DNA from: an uncultured Lachnospiraceae bacterium
Lineage (GTDB): Bacteria > Bacillota > Clostridia > Lachnospirales > Lachnospiraceae
Assembly (NCBI GenBank): GCA_910576535.1
Contig: CAJTKK010000005.1
Location: 1 to 64,000, forward strand
Length of the DNA stretch: 64,000 nucleotides
Reading direction: 5' to 3'
Positions 16,083-25,561 of this stretch are shown here, one piece after another. Each line of letters opens with the position of its first letter. Position 1 is the first letter of the stretch. The position numbers and the translations under genes were made by a program. Under the pieces are notes generated by a model, which searched no databases, was not told the DNA's origin, and saw only the letters and a program-made list of their open reading frames with translations.

Positions 16083-18659
16083 TCAGCAAGTCGCCCCTCC
16101 CTTTACTTTCTTTTCCAAAACTGCCGTTTTATCAATGGCTGCATGTAATAATTTGTCTTGTACATAGTCAAACCCTAACCGGTTCACCGTATCCGCGAAC
16201 CGTTCCCCGGTCATCCCCTCATCGCGGAAAAACAGGATAGCCCGCTCCACGGTATCCAAAACCTCGTCTTCACTGACAAACAGCTTATCCAAAGGACGGC
16301 CGTTGGCAATTTTTTTGCCCCATCTTCCGCCGATATAAATCCGATAGCCATCCGTGTATTCCCCGGTCACGCCGAACGGGCATTTCTCCTTGCAGCGCCC
16401 ACAGCCGTTGCAAGCGTCGTTGTCCACCTTTAACATATTGTCCTCAACCTTTGCCACTTTCACCGGACAGGCCGTCTCTACCTGACACTTTTTGCAGCCG
16501 CGGCACTTGGCAAAGTCAAACATGGGAACGCGCTGCCCAACGATACCCAAATCATTCAAATCCGGTTTTACACAATTATTGGGGCATCCTCCTACTGCAA
16601 TTTTAAACTTATGAGGTAGCACTACGTTGCGGTAACCCTTGTAAAAACGTTCATGGATCTTTTCGCTTAAATCAAACGTATCAATCAGTCCATACTGGCA
16701 AGTCGTTCCTTTACAGGATACTACCGGGCGCACCAAAGAACCTGTGCCGCCGGTTTCCAAATTGTTCTGTTCCAAATAGGCAATCAACGGCTCGATATTT
16801 TCATAAGCAACCCCTTGTATTTCCATTGTCAGCCGGGTAGTCATGGTAATTTCCCCGCTGCCGAAACGCTCTGCGCCTTCCGCAATCGCACGGTGTTCTT
16901 CCGTTGTGATTTTTCCATTTCTCGTTATGACACGGACATTAAAGACATTATCAGAACGTTTATCCTGCAAACATCCTAAGCCTTTCACACGCTTGATTTC
17001 CTCGGGAGACAATTTCCCGCCTGCCGGAACAGCTCTTTTTATCTTATTAAACGTAGCTCCGCCTTCCAAAACCTTGGTATTGGTAAATCCCAATGCCCTC
17101 AGTTTATTCTGTGCCAGATAGCCTCTCTTTCCTCTTGCGCAGACAAGAAGAAGTTTTTCGTCTTTGTCATATCGGGCAGCAGCTTCTGCCGCTTTTGTCA
17201 AATCAAACCAATCCGCGCCGGGCAATGTTGGAGCCGGATGTGCATCCACCAGCCGGTACCCGTCCGCAGCGCCTGCCGCATATTCCGCAGGGGTAAAAGA
17301 ATCCAGACGCCCACTCATTTTATTCAAAAGAATGCCGCAGGCTGCCGCAAACGGATGGATTGCCGTAGAAAATGGCGGCGCATAAGCAAAGTCCATCGTA
17401 ATGAAATCCTCTGCCTTACATCCCATAGAGATTCCGGCAACGGCAATATCTGTCATTTTATCTACCGCACCGCTTCCAATAACTTGCATCCCTAACAGTT
17501 TATGGGTATCCCCATCAGCAATCAGCTTTGTAATGAAAATGCCGGAACCGGGATAATAATGTGCCTTATCATCCGTCACGCAAAGGACGGAAACCGCATG
17601 GAACCCTTCTGCCTTTGCCTGTTCCTCCGTTAAACCTGTTTTCGCCGCATTCAGCCCATCAGCCAGCTTCACCACGCCTGTTCCAAGGCAGCCGCTATAT
17701 GCCGTCTTGCTGCCGCCCAGGCTTAACGCCAACGCGCGCCCTGCAATATTGGCAGTGGAGCCCATCGCCGACCATTGCCTTTTGCCTGTCATCCGGTTCT
17801 TCACAAGGGCACAATCGCCTACCGCATAAACATCCGGCAGATTCGTCTGCTGGTACTCATCGGTCACAATACATCCCCTGTTCATTTCCAGGCCGCTCCC
17901 CTCAAGGAAGCCGGTCGCCGGACGGATGCCCGCAGCCAAAACCACCATATCCGCCGGCAGCATACCAGCCCCTGTCTGTACCCCGCTTACCGCTCCGCTC
18001 CCGGCAATTGCATGGAGCGCCGTCCCCGTCAGGATACGCATTCCTTTTTCCTGAAGCTTACGGCGAACATAATCCGCCATTTCCGTATCAAAAATATTCG
18101 GCATCAATTGGGGAGCCATATCCACAACCGTAACCATAATCCCTCTTGCCATAAGATTTTCTGCAACTTCAAGCCCGATGAATCCGCCGCCCACTACAAC
18201 GGCACGTTTGCAGTTTTTTTCTTCCGCATATTTCCTGGCTTCAATAGCATCCTCCGGGGTACGTACCGTAAACACTCCCGGAAGCCTGGTTCCTTCCACA
18301 GGAGGAACCGCCGGTTCCGCACCCGCCGCAATCACCAGTTTATCATAGCCGACTGTCTGCAGCCCATCCGCCGCCTGCACGGAAATAGTTTTCGCCACGG
18401 CATCCACTGCCACTACTTCGCTGCCCGTATGTACCTCTGTCCCCGTTAATCCCATAAATTTTGCCGGGGTATTCACAATCAATTCCTCCCTGGTTTCAAT
18501 GGAACCCCCGATATAGTACGGAAGCCCGCACCCTGCATAAGAAATCTCCTTTCCCTTGGTGTAGATGATAATTTCATCCTGCGGATTCTCCCTTTTCAAT
18601 TTTGCAGCTACCTTTGTTCCGGCTGCCACGCCTCCCACAATCACAACTTTCATACCCAT
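16083..18659 (-). CDS. CoA-disulfide reductase/rhodanese/siroheme-reductase fusion
   Basis: An 858-residue three-part redox protein. Residues 1-445 are an FAD/NAD(P)H CoA-disulfide reductase: FAD site VIVGGVAAGTKVAA, catalytic Cys44 in AGCGLPYYIGG, NAD site VVVGGGFIGLEVAE. Residues about 465-545 form a rhodanese domain with Cys507 in VCARGKRG. Residues about 565-858 resemble the siroheme/4Fe-4S part of sulfite and nitrite reductases, with C649/C654 (SCKGTTCQYG) and C692/C696 (GGCPNNC), plus ferredoxin clusters at C719-C731 and C750-C760. It is probably a cytoplasmic reductase of polysulfide, persulfide or sulfite; the substrate is inferred. It is transcribed divergently from a LysR gene. The start may be 18659 or 18653. 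Confidence 0.88.
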   Translation of the reverse strand: MGMKVVIVGGVAAGTKVAAKLKRENPQDEIIIYTKGKEISYAGCGLPYYIGGSIETREELIVNTPAKFMGLTGTEVHTGSEVVAVDAVAKTISVQAADGLQTVGYDKLVIAAGAEPAVPPVEGTRLPGVFTVRTPEDAIEARKYAEEKNCKRAVVVGGGFIGLEVAENLMARGIMVTVVDMAPQLMPNIFDTEMADYVRRKLQEKGMRILTGTALHAIAGSGAVSGVQTGAGMLPADMVVLAAGIRPATGFLEGSGLEMNRGCIVTDEYQQTNLPDVYAVGDCALVKNRMTGKRQWSAMGSTANIAGRALALSLGGSKTAYSGCLGTGVVKLADGLNAAKTGLTEEQAKAEGFHAVSVLCVTDDKAHYYPGSGIFITKLIADGDTHKLLGMQVIGSGAVDKMTDIAVAGISMGCKAEDFITMDFAYAPPFSTAIHPFAAACGILLNKMSGRLDSFTPAEYAAGAADGYRLVDAHPAPTLPGADWFDLTKAAEAAARYDKDEKLLLVCARGKRGYLAQNKLRALGFTNTKVLEGGATFNKIKRAVPAGGKLSPEEIKRVKGLGCLQDKRSDNVFNVRVITRNGKITTEEHRAIAEGAERFGSGEITMTTRLTMEIQGVAYENIEPLIAYLEQNNLETGGTGSLVRPVVSCKGTTCQYGLIDTFDLSEKIHERFYKGYRNVVLPHKFKIAVGGCPNNCVKPDLNDLGIVGQRVPMFDFAKCRGCKKCQVETACPVKVAKVEDNMLKVDNDACNGCGRCKEKCPFGVTGEYTDGYRIYIGGRWGKKIANGRPLDKLFVSEDEVLDTVERAILFFRDEGMTGERFADTVNRLGFDYVQDKLLHAAIDKTAVLEKKVKGGATC

Positions 18660-18694
18660 CCATCTCCTATCCGATTCTTTTACTTCATAATTGA

Positions 18695-18723
18695 ATTATA
18701 TGACAGATCTGTGATAAAATCAA
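18695..18723 (-). promoter_or_regulatory. Promoter of the sulfur fusion gene with an internal palindrome
   Basis: On the minus strand TTGATT (18718-18723) and TATAAT (18695-18700) are separated by 17 nt. The spacer holds the palindrome CACAGATCTGTCA centred on AGATCT. The TGTC-type dyad lies where a repressor or LysR activator could act, and the divergent LysR gene starts about 90 bp away. Confidence 0.6.
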
Positions 18724-18812
18724 ATTATTGTATTTTATATTCCAATAAAATAAAATTATCGAATTTTCTATACTCACCAAAAGCTTATCCAAAAATACCA
18801 AGGAGTTTTTCT

Positions 18813-19664
18813 ATGTTAGATTTTCGCATTGCCACTTTTTTAACTCTTTATCATGAAATGAATTATCGGAAAACTGCCAAAATACTGAATATGACACAGC
18901 CAGGCGTTACACACCATATTCAGTATTTGGAAAATTATTATGGGATTAAACTATTTGAATATAACGGAAGGACATTATCAAAAACAAAAAATACGGAAAT
19001 TTTCAAACGGCACATCGACAGCATAATAGCGGAAGAACATGCCATGCGCCAAGAATTTTCAGAAAAGGAAGGCCTATTTTTCAATATAGGGGCTACGAAA
19101 ACCATCGGTGAATTCGTACTGATACCGGCGCTCCGCAAATTTTTGTCAAACGAAAGCCATAGTATCAACTTAATCATCGACAATACGGAAACCCTTTTAC
19201 ATATGCTGGAAGATTCCCGGCTCGACTTTGTTGTCGTGGAAGGTATTTTTGATAAAATGAACTACAAATACAAGCTTTTCAAAAAGGAAAATTTTATGGG
19301 CGTATGCGCAAAAAATCACCCTTTTTCCGGAAAAACAATACCTCTGGACGAAATTTTTAAAGAAACCCTGGTTATCCGTGAACAAGGTTCCGGCACGCGC
19401 AGGCTCCTCGAACAGGCAATTGCCGACCGGGGATTTACCATGGCACGTTTCCAAAGGGTCATATCCATCAGCAATTTTTCTGTTATCACCGATATAATTG
19501 TCCATGGAGGGGCAATCACCTTTGCCTATGAACCCATAGCCCTCCACCGGGACGGCCTTGCAACCTTCGAGGTGGAAGATATGCAGATTACAGGAGAATT
19601 TAATTTTGTCTATTGCAATGCATCCATTGCGGAGGAAAAGATACGGATGTTTTTTGAGGAATAA
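18813..19664 (+). CDS. LysR family transcriptional regulator
   Basis: A 283-residue LysR-type regulator from ATG 18813, which has AGGAG 7 nt upstream. The frame extends 34 codons further upstream but lacks a ribosome-binding site there. N-terminal winged helix-turn-helix: FLTLYHEMNYRKTAKILNMT, QPGVTHHIQYLENYYG and IKLFEYNGRTLSKTK. The C-terminal effector-binding domain includes NIGATKTIGEFVLIPALRKF. It is divergent from the CoA-disulfide reductase fusion, the classical arrangement for a LysR regulator and its target; a sulfur-related effector is inferred only. A 90-bp duplicated repeat begins at its stop codon. Confidence 0.92.
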   Translation: MLDFRIATFLTLYHEMNYRKTAKILNMTQPGVTHHIQYLENYYGIKLFEYNGRTLSKTKNTEIFKRHIDSIIAEEHAMRQEFSEKEGLFFNIGATKTIGEFVLIPALRKFLSNESHSINLIIDNTETLLHMLEDSRLDFVVVEGIFDKMNYKYKLFKKENFMGVCAKNHPFSGKTIPLDEIFKETLVIREQGSGTRRLLEQAIADRGFTMARFQRVISISNFSVITDIIVHGGAITFAYEPIALHRDGLATFEVEDMQITGEFNFVYCNASIAEEKIRMFFEE

Positions 19665-19842
19665 AAAGTTGGCCCGGCGGCCAACTTTCCAAGAATTGCG
19701 GAGCAATTCTTGCTGGTTTCTCACAGCGCTATGACCCATTTCCTTTTCAGGCAAAAAGTTGGCCCGGCGGCCAACTTTCCAAGAATTGCGGAGCAATTCT
19801 TGCTGGTTTCTCACAGCGCTATGGCTTATTTCCTTTTCAGGC
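19663..19842. repeat. Two tandem 90-bp units with paired hairpins
   Basis: Copies at 19663-19752 and 19753-19842 differ at three positions. Each holds two perfect hairpins: AAAGTTGGCC with GGCCAACTTT, and CAAGAATTGC with GCAATTCTTG, followed by a TCACAGCGCTATG segment. No T-tract follows either stem. The array starts at the LysR stop codon and ends at the PEP carboxykinase terminator. Confidence 0.9.
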
Positions 19843-19882
19843 AAAAAATACTGCCCTGCGGCTTTTGGCCGGGGGCAGTATT
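19843..19882 (-). terminator. Terminator of the PEP carboxykinase gene
   Basis: AATACTGCCC (19847-19856) pairs with 19873-19882; the loop can form a second small stem (CGGCC and its partner). On the minus strand a run of Ts follows, about 40 bp past the gene stop. Confidence 0.85.
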
Positions 19883-19922
19883 CTCCTTATACTTTTATTT
19901 CATATCGAGCATACAAACTGGC

Positions 19923-21614
19923 TTAGTTAAGGGCATCTACCAGTTTCTTAACAGCAGCAAGCGCTTCATCCGGAAGTTTGTCGTATCCTTCCTTCTTGGA
20001 AGCGAAGCCTTCTACTGCATCTACGCGGTTCTGCATAGCGCTCTTCAATGCTGCTTTGTATTCTGCATCATTCAAATCAGGTGTAAATCCTTCCCAATCC
20101 ATAATTTCGATATCTTCAAAAGGACCCCACTGTGTGAAGTTTGCTTTTCCTTCTACGATCGTTTCAAGGATTCCCAATGTATCCGCAGGTTTTACCTTCT
20201 TGCCCATGAAGTCGCCGGTATTGATGATGTAGCAGTCTACATTCTTCTCATCTACCAGTTTTTTGAACTTCTCATAATCATTTACAAGAGGATATGTCCT
20301 GAACGGGTTTGCATAAGGTACGATACGCAAAGCGTTCAAATCGGTTCCTGCTGCAACACGTTCTGCCGTCGATGTCTTTGTTGCAAGCGTAGCGCCCATA
20401 ACGGATGCCAAAGCCGCACCTTTTAATTTTACTACCGGCGGGATGGTAGGGTCTTTCATAATCCAGAAAATAGCATTTACCGGAGCATCAATTTTATCTA
20501 CACGGTTCGGGGACCACAATTTAGACTTGATTGCACGTCCGTTACCGTTTCTGATATCTTCCGTTACCAACTGGATTTTGCCTTCGCTGTCCAAAGTACA
20601 GGAGCAGTTCTGAGCGGAAAGCAGATATTCATTGTCAGGGCAGCCTGTCGGATAATCCGCTGTCTTATCAAAATAAGTAGGCTCCAAAGCAACGGATGCG
20701 CAAGTATCCGTATTGATGATGAAAGCATCGTCATGGAGAACTTTGATTTCATATTTGCCGCCATGTTTTGCATGTGTCAATGTGGATTTACCGGAACCGG
20801 ACAAACCATAAACAGATGCAACGAATTTCTTTCCGTCAGCAAGCAAATATTCTTTCTGTCCGCCGTGGCAGGAAGCATAGCCGTTTCTGTTTGCCAAAGC
20901 CCAAGCCATTGTCAAAGTGCCTTTCTTATGCTCGCCAAAATATCTCATGCCAAGGATTGCTGCGCAGTTCTGGTTGGTGTCGAAATAGCACAGGGTAAGA
21001 GGATCGCTTAAGCAGCTATAATCAACATCCGGCCTGTTTCCAGGTACCCACTGGGGATCGGAGAAGATATAGATGTCAGGTTCATTCCCATCGCCGATTG
21101 CTTTGGAGTTCTTATACATCTTCACATATTCGTCAGACATATACTGGAAGTTCAGCATCCAGTTATAAAGGATGTTCTCTTCCCCTTCCGGAATAAGCAA
21201 ATGAGCTTTTGCCATAAATTCAGGGTCAAGGCCGATGAAGCATTCTGCATGGTACATCGTTTTCCAACGTGTCTCATAGATTGCATCCATAACTACTTTG
21301 TCAAGCTTTACTTCATCTACTCCCGGTTCGCCTTTGATGCGGCGTGCTGCTGCATAACGGCCTGTTACCGCACCATCATTGAAAAGCAAAACCCTTGCGT
21401 CTTTTTCAAGACCAAAAGTTTCACCGTCTTTAATCTTCATATCCGTTACTACTGTACCTGGAGAATTTTTAGCCAGTTCATAAGCTTCTTTTAAGGTATT
21501 TACTTTTACAACATTGTTTCCATAAAAAGCAGCTTCGATAATAGATCTTGTTTTGGAAAAACCAACTTTTCCAGCGCCAATCTCACTAATTGGATAATAC
21601 GCTTTTGTTGACAT
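19923..21614 (-). CDS. pckA: Phosphoenolpyruvate carboxykinase (ATP)
   Basis: Interconverts oxaloacetate plus ATP and phosphoenolpyruvate plus CO2 in the cytoplasm. The 563 residues contain the P-loop GLSGSGKST (270-278), the PEPCK-specific HDDAFIIN block, the metal-binding region, and RIVPYANPFRTYPL. In fermenting Clostridia the reaction often runs toward oxaloacetate, conserving ATP. It is monocistronic, with its own promoter (21709-21737) and terminator (19843-19882). Citrate synthase and an oxaloacetate-linked sodium pump lie in the same window. Confidence 0.96.
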   Translation of the reverse strand: MSTKAYYPISEIGAGKVGFSKTRSIIEAAFYGNNVVKVNTLKEAYELAKNSPGTVVTDMKIKDGETFGLEKDARVLLFNDGAVTGRYAAARRIKGEPGVDEVKLDKVVMDAIYETRWKTMYHAECFIGLDPEFMAKAHLLIPEGEENILYNWMLNFQYMSDEYVKMYKNSKAIGDGNEPDIYIFSDPQWVPGNRPDVDYSCLSDPLTLCYFDTNQNCAAILGMRYFGEHKKGTLTMAWALANRNGYASCHGGQKEYLLADGKKFVASVYGLSGSGKSTLTHAKHGGKYEIKVLHDDAFIINTDTCASVALEPTYFDKTADYPTGCPDNEYLLSAQNCSCTLDSEGKIQLVTEDIRNGNGRAIKSKLWSPNRVDKIDAPVNAIFWIMKDPTIPPVVKLKGAALASVMGATLATKTSTAERVAAGTDLNALRIVPYANPFRTYPLVNDYEKFKKLVDEKNVDCYIINTGDFMGKKVKPADTLGILETIVEGKANFTQWGPFEDIEIMDWEGFTPDLNDAEYKAALKSAMQNRVDAVEGFASKKEGYDKLPDEALAAVKKLVDALN

Positions 21615-21708
21615 GTTACGTCCTCCTTATATTATTGTTATTATTATTCACCGTATCCTATGTATGGCATATTATATACGGTTTCTTAACACTTAGTACA
21701 TCTATCTT

Positions 21709-21737
21709 ATTATGTCAGAACGACCTTTAAAAGTCAA
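21709..21737 (-). promoter_or_regulatory. Promoter of pckA
   Basis: TTGACT (21732-21737) and CATAAT (21709-21714) have 17-nt spacing on the minus strand, giving an 85-nt or so leader with a weak hairpin made of CCGTAT and ATACGG. Confidence 0.7.
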
Positions 21738-21774
21738 GATTCTTCTTTCTTTATTTAAAAATTATTGGACGAAG

Positions 21775-23580
21775 TTACCCTTCTATAGGCGCCGTAGCCT
21801 CCTTTAACCATTCCCTTTCTTCATCGGTCAGGTATTCCTGTGTTTTTTCATATACTTGGGCATGATAACGGTTCAGCCGTTCCAGGTCAGCCGGCTGCAG
21901 ATAAGCAGTATTGATTGCCTCTTTGTCAATCGGAACAAAAGTCAGGGTATCAAATTCCATGAACTGCCCATCCCCGTTCTTTTCCGCATTTTGGGCAACC
22001 AGGATGTTTTCTGTGCGGATGCCGTGGCTGCCTTCCTTATAAACGCCAGGTTCATTCGATATCACCATCCCTGGTTCAATTACCGCTTCCTTCATAGCGG
22101 ATGTAAAACGCCAACGTATATTCTGCGGGCCTTCATGGACATTCAGCATATAACCGATCCCGTGTCCGGTCCCGCATTTATAATCAATGCCATGGCTCCA
22201 AAGGGGCTGCCTTGCCAGGATATCCAGGTTTCTCCCGGTACAGCCATATAAGAATTTTGCATCCGTCAACTGCAGCATTCCTGCTGCAACCAGCGTAAAA
22301 TGCATTTTCACCTCTTCATCTATCCCGCCAAGCACAATTGTTCTTGTCACGTCCGTTGTGCCGCCCATGTACTGCCCGCCGGAATCTACAAGAAGCATTC
22401 CTTCCGGGGCAAGTGTCTTGTAATTATTCTCCGTCGCTTCATAATGCATCATTGCCGCACTGTCCTTATAAGCGCTTATCGTGGGGAAGGACAAATCCAG
22501 GAATCCTTCCACATCCTGACGCAAATGATTCAGGTATTCCGCCGCAGATATTTCCGTTATCTCCATTTTCCCTATATTCTTTTTCAGCCAGTAAATAAAC
22601 TTTATCAGGGCGGCGCTGTCTTTACGGTATACTTCTTTTATCTTAGCCAATTCCGTTTTATTCTTTATTGCTTTTAGCAATTCCGTCGGATTATCCCCCG
22701 GCACATATTCCGTCTGCCCTATAACCGTCTTAAACAATGCATAATTACTGTTAGACTCATCCAGCATTACCTTTCCTTTGTAATCATATCCCCTAAGAAA
22801 ATCCATAATCCCATTATAATCTTTTACTATTATATGATTTTCTTTTGCATACTGGGTAAATTCCTCTGTCACCTCCGGCTCCTGAATAAAGAAATAAACC
22901 TCCTTTTGTGTCAGGAATCCGTAAGATAAGGCTACCGGATTACACTCCACGTCATTACCCCTGATATTTAAAAGCCACATCAAATCATCCAGTTTGCTTA
23001 GAAGGAGATATTCCGCTCCCGCCTCCTTTATTTTCCTTCTCACCTTATCCAATTTTTCTGCTGCGCTTTCCCCGCTTATTTCCTCCGGCAAAACCGTAAT
23101 CTTATGACAGGGAAGCCCTGGCCGGCCTTTCCATGTCTCCGCTGCCAGATCCGCCCCATAATTTATTTTTATGCCTTTGCCTTCCGTCAGCTTTTTCTCC
23201 AGCCTCCGTCCTTCTTTGCAACTGACCGTCCTTCCGTCAAATCCCAGAATCTGCCCCTCTTCCATTTTTTCATATAGAAAATCAGGAATTTCCGGCACCC
23301 CCTCTTCCTGCATACGGAACAGCTCTATCCCTGTCCCTTCCAGTTCCTGCGCCGCCTGGATAAAATATCTTCCGTCAGTCCAAAGGCCAGCCATATCCTG
23401 CCCTACTGCCAAAGTCCCGTTTGAACCAGTAAAACCGGAAAAATACTCCCTCGCCTTAAAATAGTCATCCACATATTCTGAATTGTGGAAATCGGAAGTC
23501 GGTATCATATAAAAGTCTATGCCTTCTTTTTTCATTGCTTCCCTGAGCAGCCCCAATCTTCCCTGTATTTCTTTATTCAT
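21775..23580 (-). CDS. Xaa-Pro aminopeptidase (M24B family)
   Basis: A cytoplasmic dinuclear-metal peptidase removing N-terminal residues before proline. From ATG 23580 it is 601 residues, the size of long M24B aminopeptidase P. It has two creatinase-like N-terminal domains (GLLREAMKKEGIDFYMIPTS onward) and a C-terminal pita-bread domain. The metal ligands are visible in LLVDSGGQYMGGTTDVTRT, TGHGIGYMLNVHEGP, VISNEPGVY and GIRTENIL. GAGG 7 nt upstream supports 23580; the frame extends to 23628 without support. A C-terminal AP_C-type segment ends the protein. Confidence 0.93.
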   Translation of the reverse strand: MNKEIQGRLGLLREAMKKEGIDFYMIPTSDFHNSEYVDDYFKAREYFSGFTGSNGTLAVGQDMAGLWTDGRYFIQAAQELEGTGIELFRMQEEGVPEIPDFLYEKMEEGQILGFDGRTVSCKEGRRLEKKLTEGKGIKINYGADLAAETWKGRPGLPCHKITVLPEEISGESAAEKLDKVRRKIKEAGAEYLLLSKLDDLMWLLNIRGNDVECNPVALSYGFLTQKEVYFFIQEPEVTEEFTQYAKENHIIVKDYNGIMDFLRGYDYKGKVMLDESNSNYALFKTVIGQTEYVPGDNPTELLKAIKNKTELAKIKEVYRKDSAALIKFIYWLKKNIGKMEITEISAAEYLNHLRQDVEGFLDLSFPTISAYKDSAAMMHYEATENNYKTLAPEGMLLVDSGGQYMGGTTDVTRTIVLGGIDEEVKMHFTLVAAGMLQLTDAKFLYGCTGRNLDILARQPLWSHGIDYKCGTGHGIGYMLNVHEGPQNIRWRFTSAMKEAVIEPGMVISNEPGVYKEGSHGIRTENILVAQNAEKNGDGQFMEFDTLTFVPIDKEAINTAYLQPADLERLNRYHAQVYEKTQEYLTDEEREWLKEATAPIEG

Positions 23581-23972
23581 TTCTCTTCCTCTCTCCTTTT
23601 TACCATAATAATAGATAAACCTATGCAAAACCCATAAACCCGCTAAATGTCCCCTTAGCTTGGCATCCCGCCGCTATTCCTATATTGTAATATGTTTTTT
23701 CAAAAAAGGAAAGAAATTTTAAAGTTTGAATGACCCGGGGATTTACACGTGAAATCGTTTTCCTCAGGCCAGGCTATCCCTTTTTACCGCCTTTCCGCAT
23801 GCCATCCAACCCACGGAATTATGAAAAAAACAAAATGACCAGCCAACATTCCAAAAAATTTTATTTTTTCCTACGCTTTATGTCAATTTTATGGTATGAT
23901 GGATATATTAATGGTCTTTTTAGGGCCATATCCGCCAAGAGCTGAGTTATATCATTGGAAAGGAGGCCAGCT
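23581..23972. other. Intergenic region between divergent peptidase and citrate synthase genes
   Basis: No gene is supported. An extended -10 element (TGGTATGAT, near 23893-23901) lies about 75 bp before citrate synthase on the plus strand with no clear -35 box. A short hairpin-like segment GGTCTTTTTAGGGCC lies between them. A 71-codon plus-strand frame here lacks a ribosome-binding site and a protein-like composition. Confidence 0.4.
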
Positions 23973-25340
23973 ATGGATCACAATATTTATTCCGAAGTTA
24001 CACCTGAAATTATACGGCTCGCTAAAATGAGCGAATCAGCAGATATCATGGAAACCGAACTTTTTACAAAATATGATGTAAAAAGAGGCCTAAGAGACTT
24101 AAACGGCAAAGGCGTACTGGCCGGGCTTACCCGTATTTCCGATGTCCGTGCCAACCAGATTGTGGACGGTGTGCAGATACCCATCCACGGGGATTTATTT
24201 TACCGGGGCTACAATGTAAAAGATTTAGTTGCCGGCTTTACCAAAGAAAACCGTTTCGGTTTTGAAGAAGCTACATACTTATTACTGTTCGATAAACTGC
24301 CTACGGAAAAAGAATTGAATGATTTCCGGGATCTGCTTAGTTTTTACCGGAATCTGCCCACAAGCTTTGTGCGGGATATTATCATGAAAGCGCCAAGCAA
24401 GGATATGATGAATACATTGGCAAGAAGCGTTCTCACCCTTTATTCCTATGATGACCGCGCCGACGACACTTCCCTCCCTAATGTATTGCGCCAGTGCTTG
24501 CAGCTTATCAGCTTATTCCCCCTTTTGTCCATTTATGGGTATCAAGCCTACAGCTATTACCATGACGGGAAAAGCTTATATATCCACTCCCCTTTGCCTG
24601 AGCTTTCCGCAGCGGAAAATATCCTGCGCATCCTCCGGCCAGACAGCGCATATACCCCTTTAGAAGCTAAAATATTGGATATCGCCCTTGTACTGCATAT
24701 GGAACACGGCGGCGGAAATAACTCCAGCTTCACTACTCATGTAGTGACGTCTTCCCTTACCGATACTTATTCTGTTATTGCAGCCGCTATTGGCTCCCTA
24801 AAGGGTCCCAGACATGGCGGGGCCAATATAAAAGTAGTTCAGATGTTTGAGGAAATGAAGCAAGCCTTGTCCGACTGGACTGACGAAGAAGAAGTTGCCG
24901 CTTATCTTGTCAAACTGCTCCATAAAGAAGCTTTTGACCATGCCGGCCTGATTTACGGCGTAGGACATGCCGTTTATTCCAAATCCGACCCGCGTGCCGT
25001 TATCCTGAAATCCTTTGTGGAAAAATTGTCCGTAGAAAAAGGCCTTCAGAAAGAATTTGAACTTTATTCCTTAGTGGAACGCCTGGCTCCGGAAGTAATC
25101 GCAAAAGAACGGCAGATTTATAAAGGGGTAAGCATCAATGTGGATTTCTATTCCGGTTTTGTATACCACATGCTTGGGCTTCCCACGGAATTATATACGC
25201 CCATTTTTGCAATGGCCCGCATTTCCGGCTGGAGCGCACACCGGATGGAAGAACTGGCCAATAACGGTAAAATTATCCGTCCGGCTTACAAGCCAATTGG
25301 AACAGACCATCCTTACACAGGTATCCGCTCCCGCATTTAA
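23973..25340 (+). CDS. gltA: Citrate synthase
   Basis: Condenses acetyl-CoA and oxaloacetate to citrate (a 2-methylcitrate activity cannot be excluded). ATG 23973 follows AGGAGG at 6-nt spacing, giving 455 residues; the upstream TTG at 23955 is inside the untranslated leader. Active-site blocks are visible: MEHGGGNNSSFTTHV, LKGPRHGGANIKV, YGVGHAVYSKSDPRA and NVDFYSGFVYHMLGLP. The roughly 70-residue N-terminal extension before the core is seen in Clostridia type II-like enzymes. It is a single plus-strand gene with a good terminator at 25420-25461. It likely feeds glutamate synthesis in an anaerobe. Confidence 0.95.
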   Translation: MDHNIYSEVTPEIIRLAKMSESADIMETELFTKYDVKRGLRDLNGKGVLAGLTRISDVRANQIVDGVQIPIHGDLFYRGYNVKDLVAGFTKENRFGFEEATYLLLFDKLPTEKELNDFRDLLSFYRNLPTSFVRDIIMKAPSKDMMNTLARSVLTLYSYDDRADDTSLPNVLRQCLQLISLFPLLSIYGYQAYSYYHDGKSLYIHSPLPELSAAENILRILRPDSAYTPLEAKILDIALVLHMEHGGGNNSSFTTHVVTSSLTDTYSVIAAAIGSLKGPRHGGANIKVVQMFEEMKQALSDWTDEEEVAAYLVKLLHKEAFDHAGLIYGVGHAVYSKSDPRAVILKSFVEKLSVEKGLQKEFELYSLVERLAPEVIAKERQIYKGVSINVDFYSGFVYHMLGLPTELYTPIFAMARISGWSAHRMEELANNGKIIRPAYKPIGTDHPYTGIRSRI

Positions 25341-25419
25341 GCTGAGCGTCCATAAGAGGAAAAAGCGCATTCCGGCCAGCCTTATAAATGAAAAACCGCC
25401 GGAAGCAAGACAAAATAAC

Positions 25420-25461
25420 AGGATGCTGTATTCGGATTTTTCAATCGCAATACAGCATCCT
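25420..25461 (+). terminator. Terminator of citrate synthase
   Basis: A perfect 13-bp stem (AGGATGCTGTATT with its complement, 25420-25432 and 25449-25461) is followed by TTTT. It lies about 80 bp past the stop. Confidence 0.9.
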
Positions 25462-25561
25462 TTTTCCATCCTATTTCCTGCCCAGCCTTGACGTCCCCAA
25501 AAACAAAAAATACCAGGTTTTCCCGCATCTGGCCGATACCCGTGCAAACAAAGCTTCCGGC

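Noticed and set aside
23730..23945. 71-codon plus-strand frame before citrate synthase
   Set aside because: No ribosome-binding site, atypical composition, and it covers the likely promoter.
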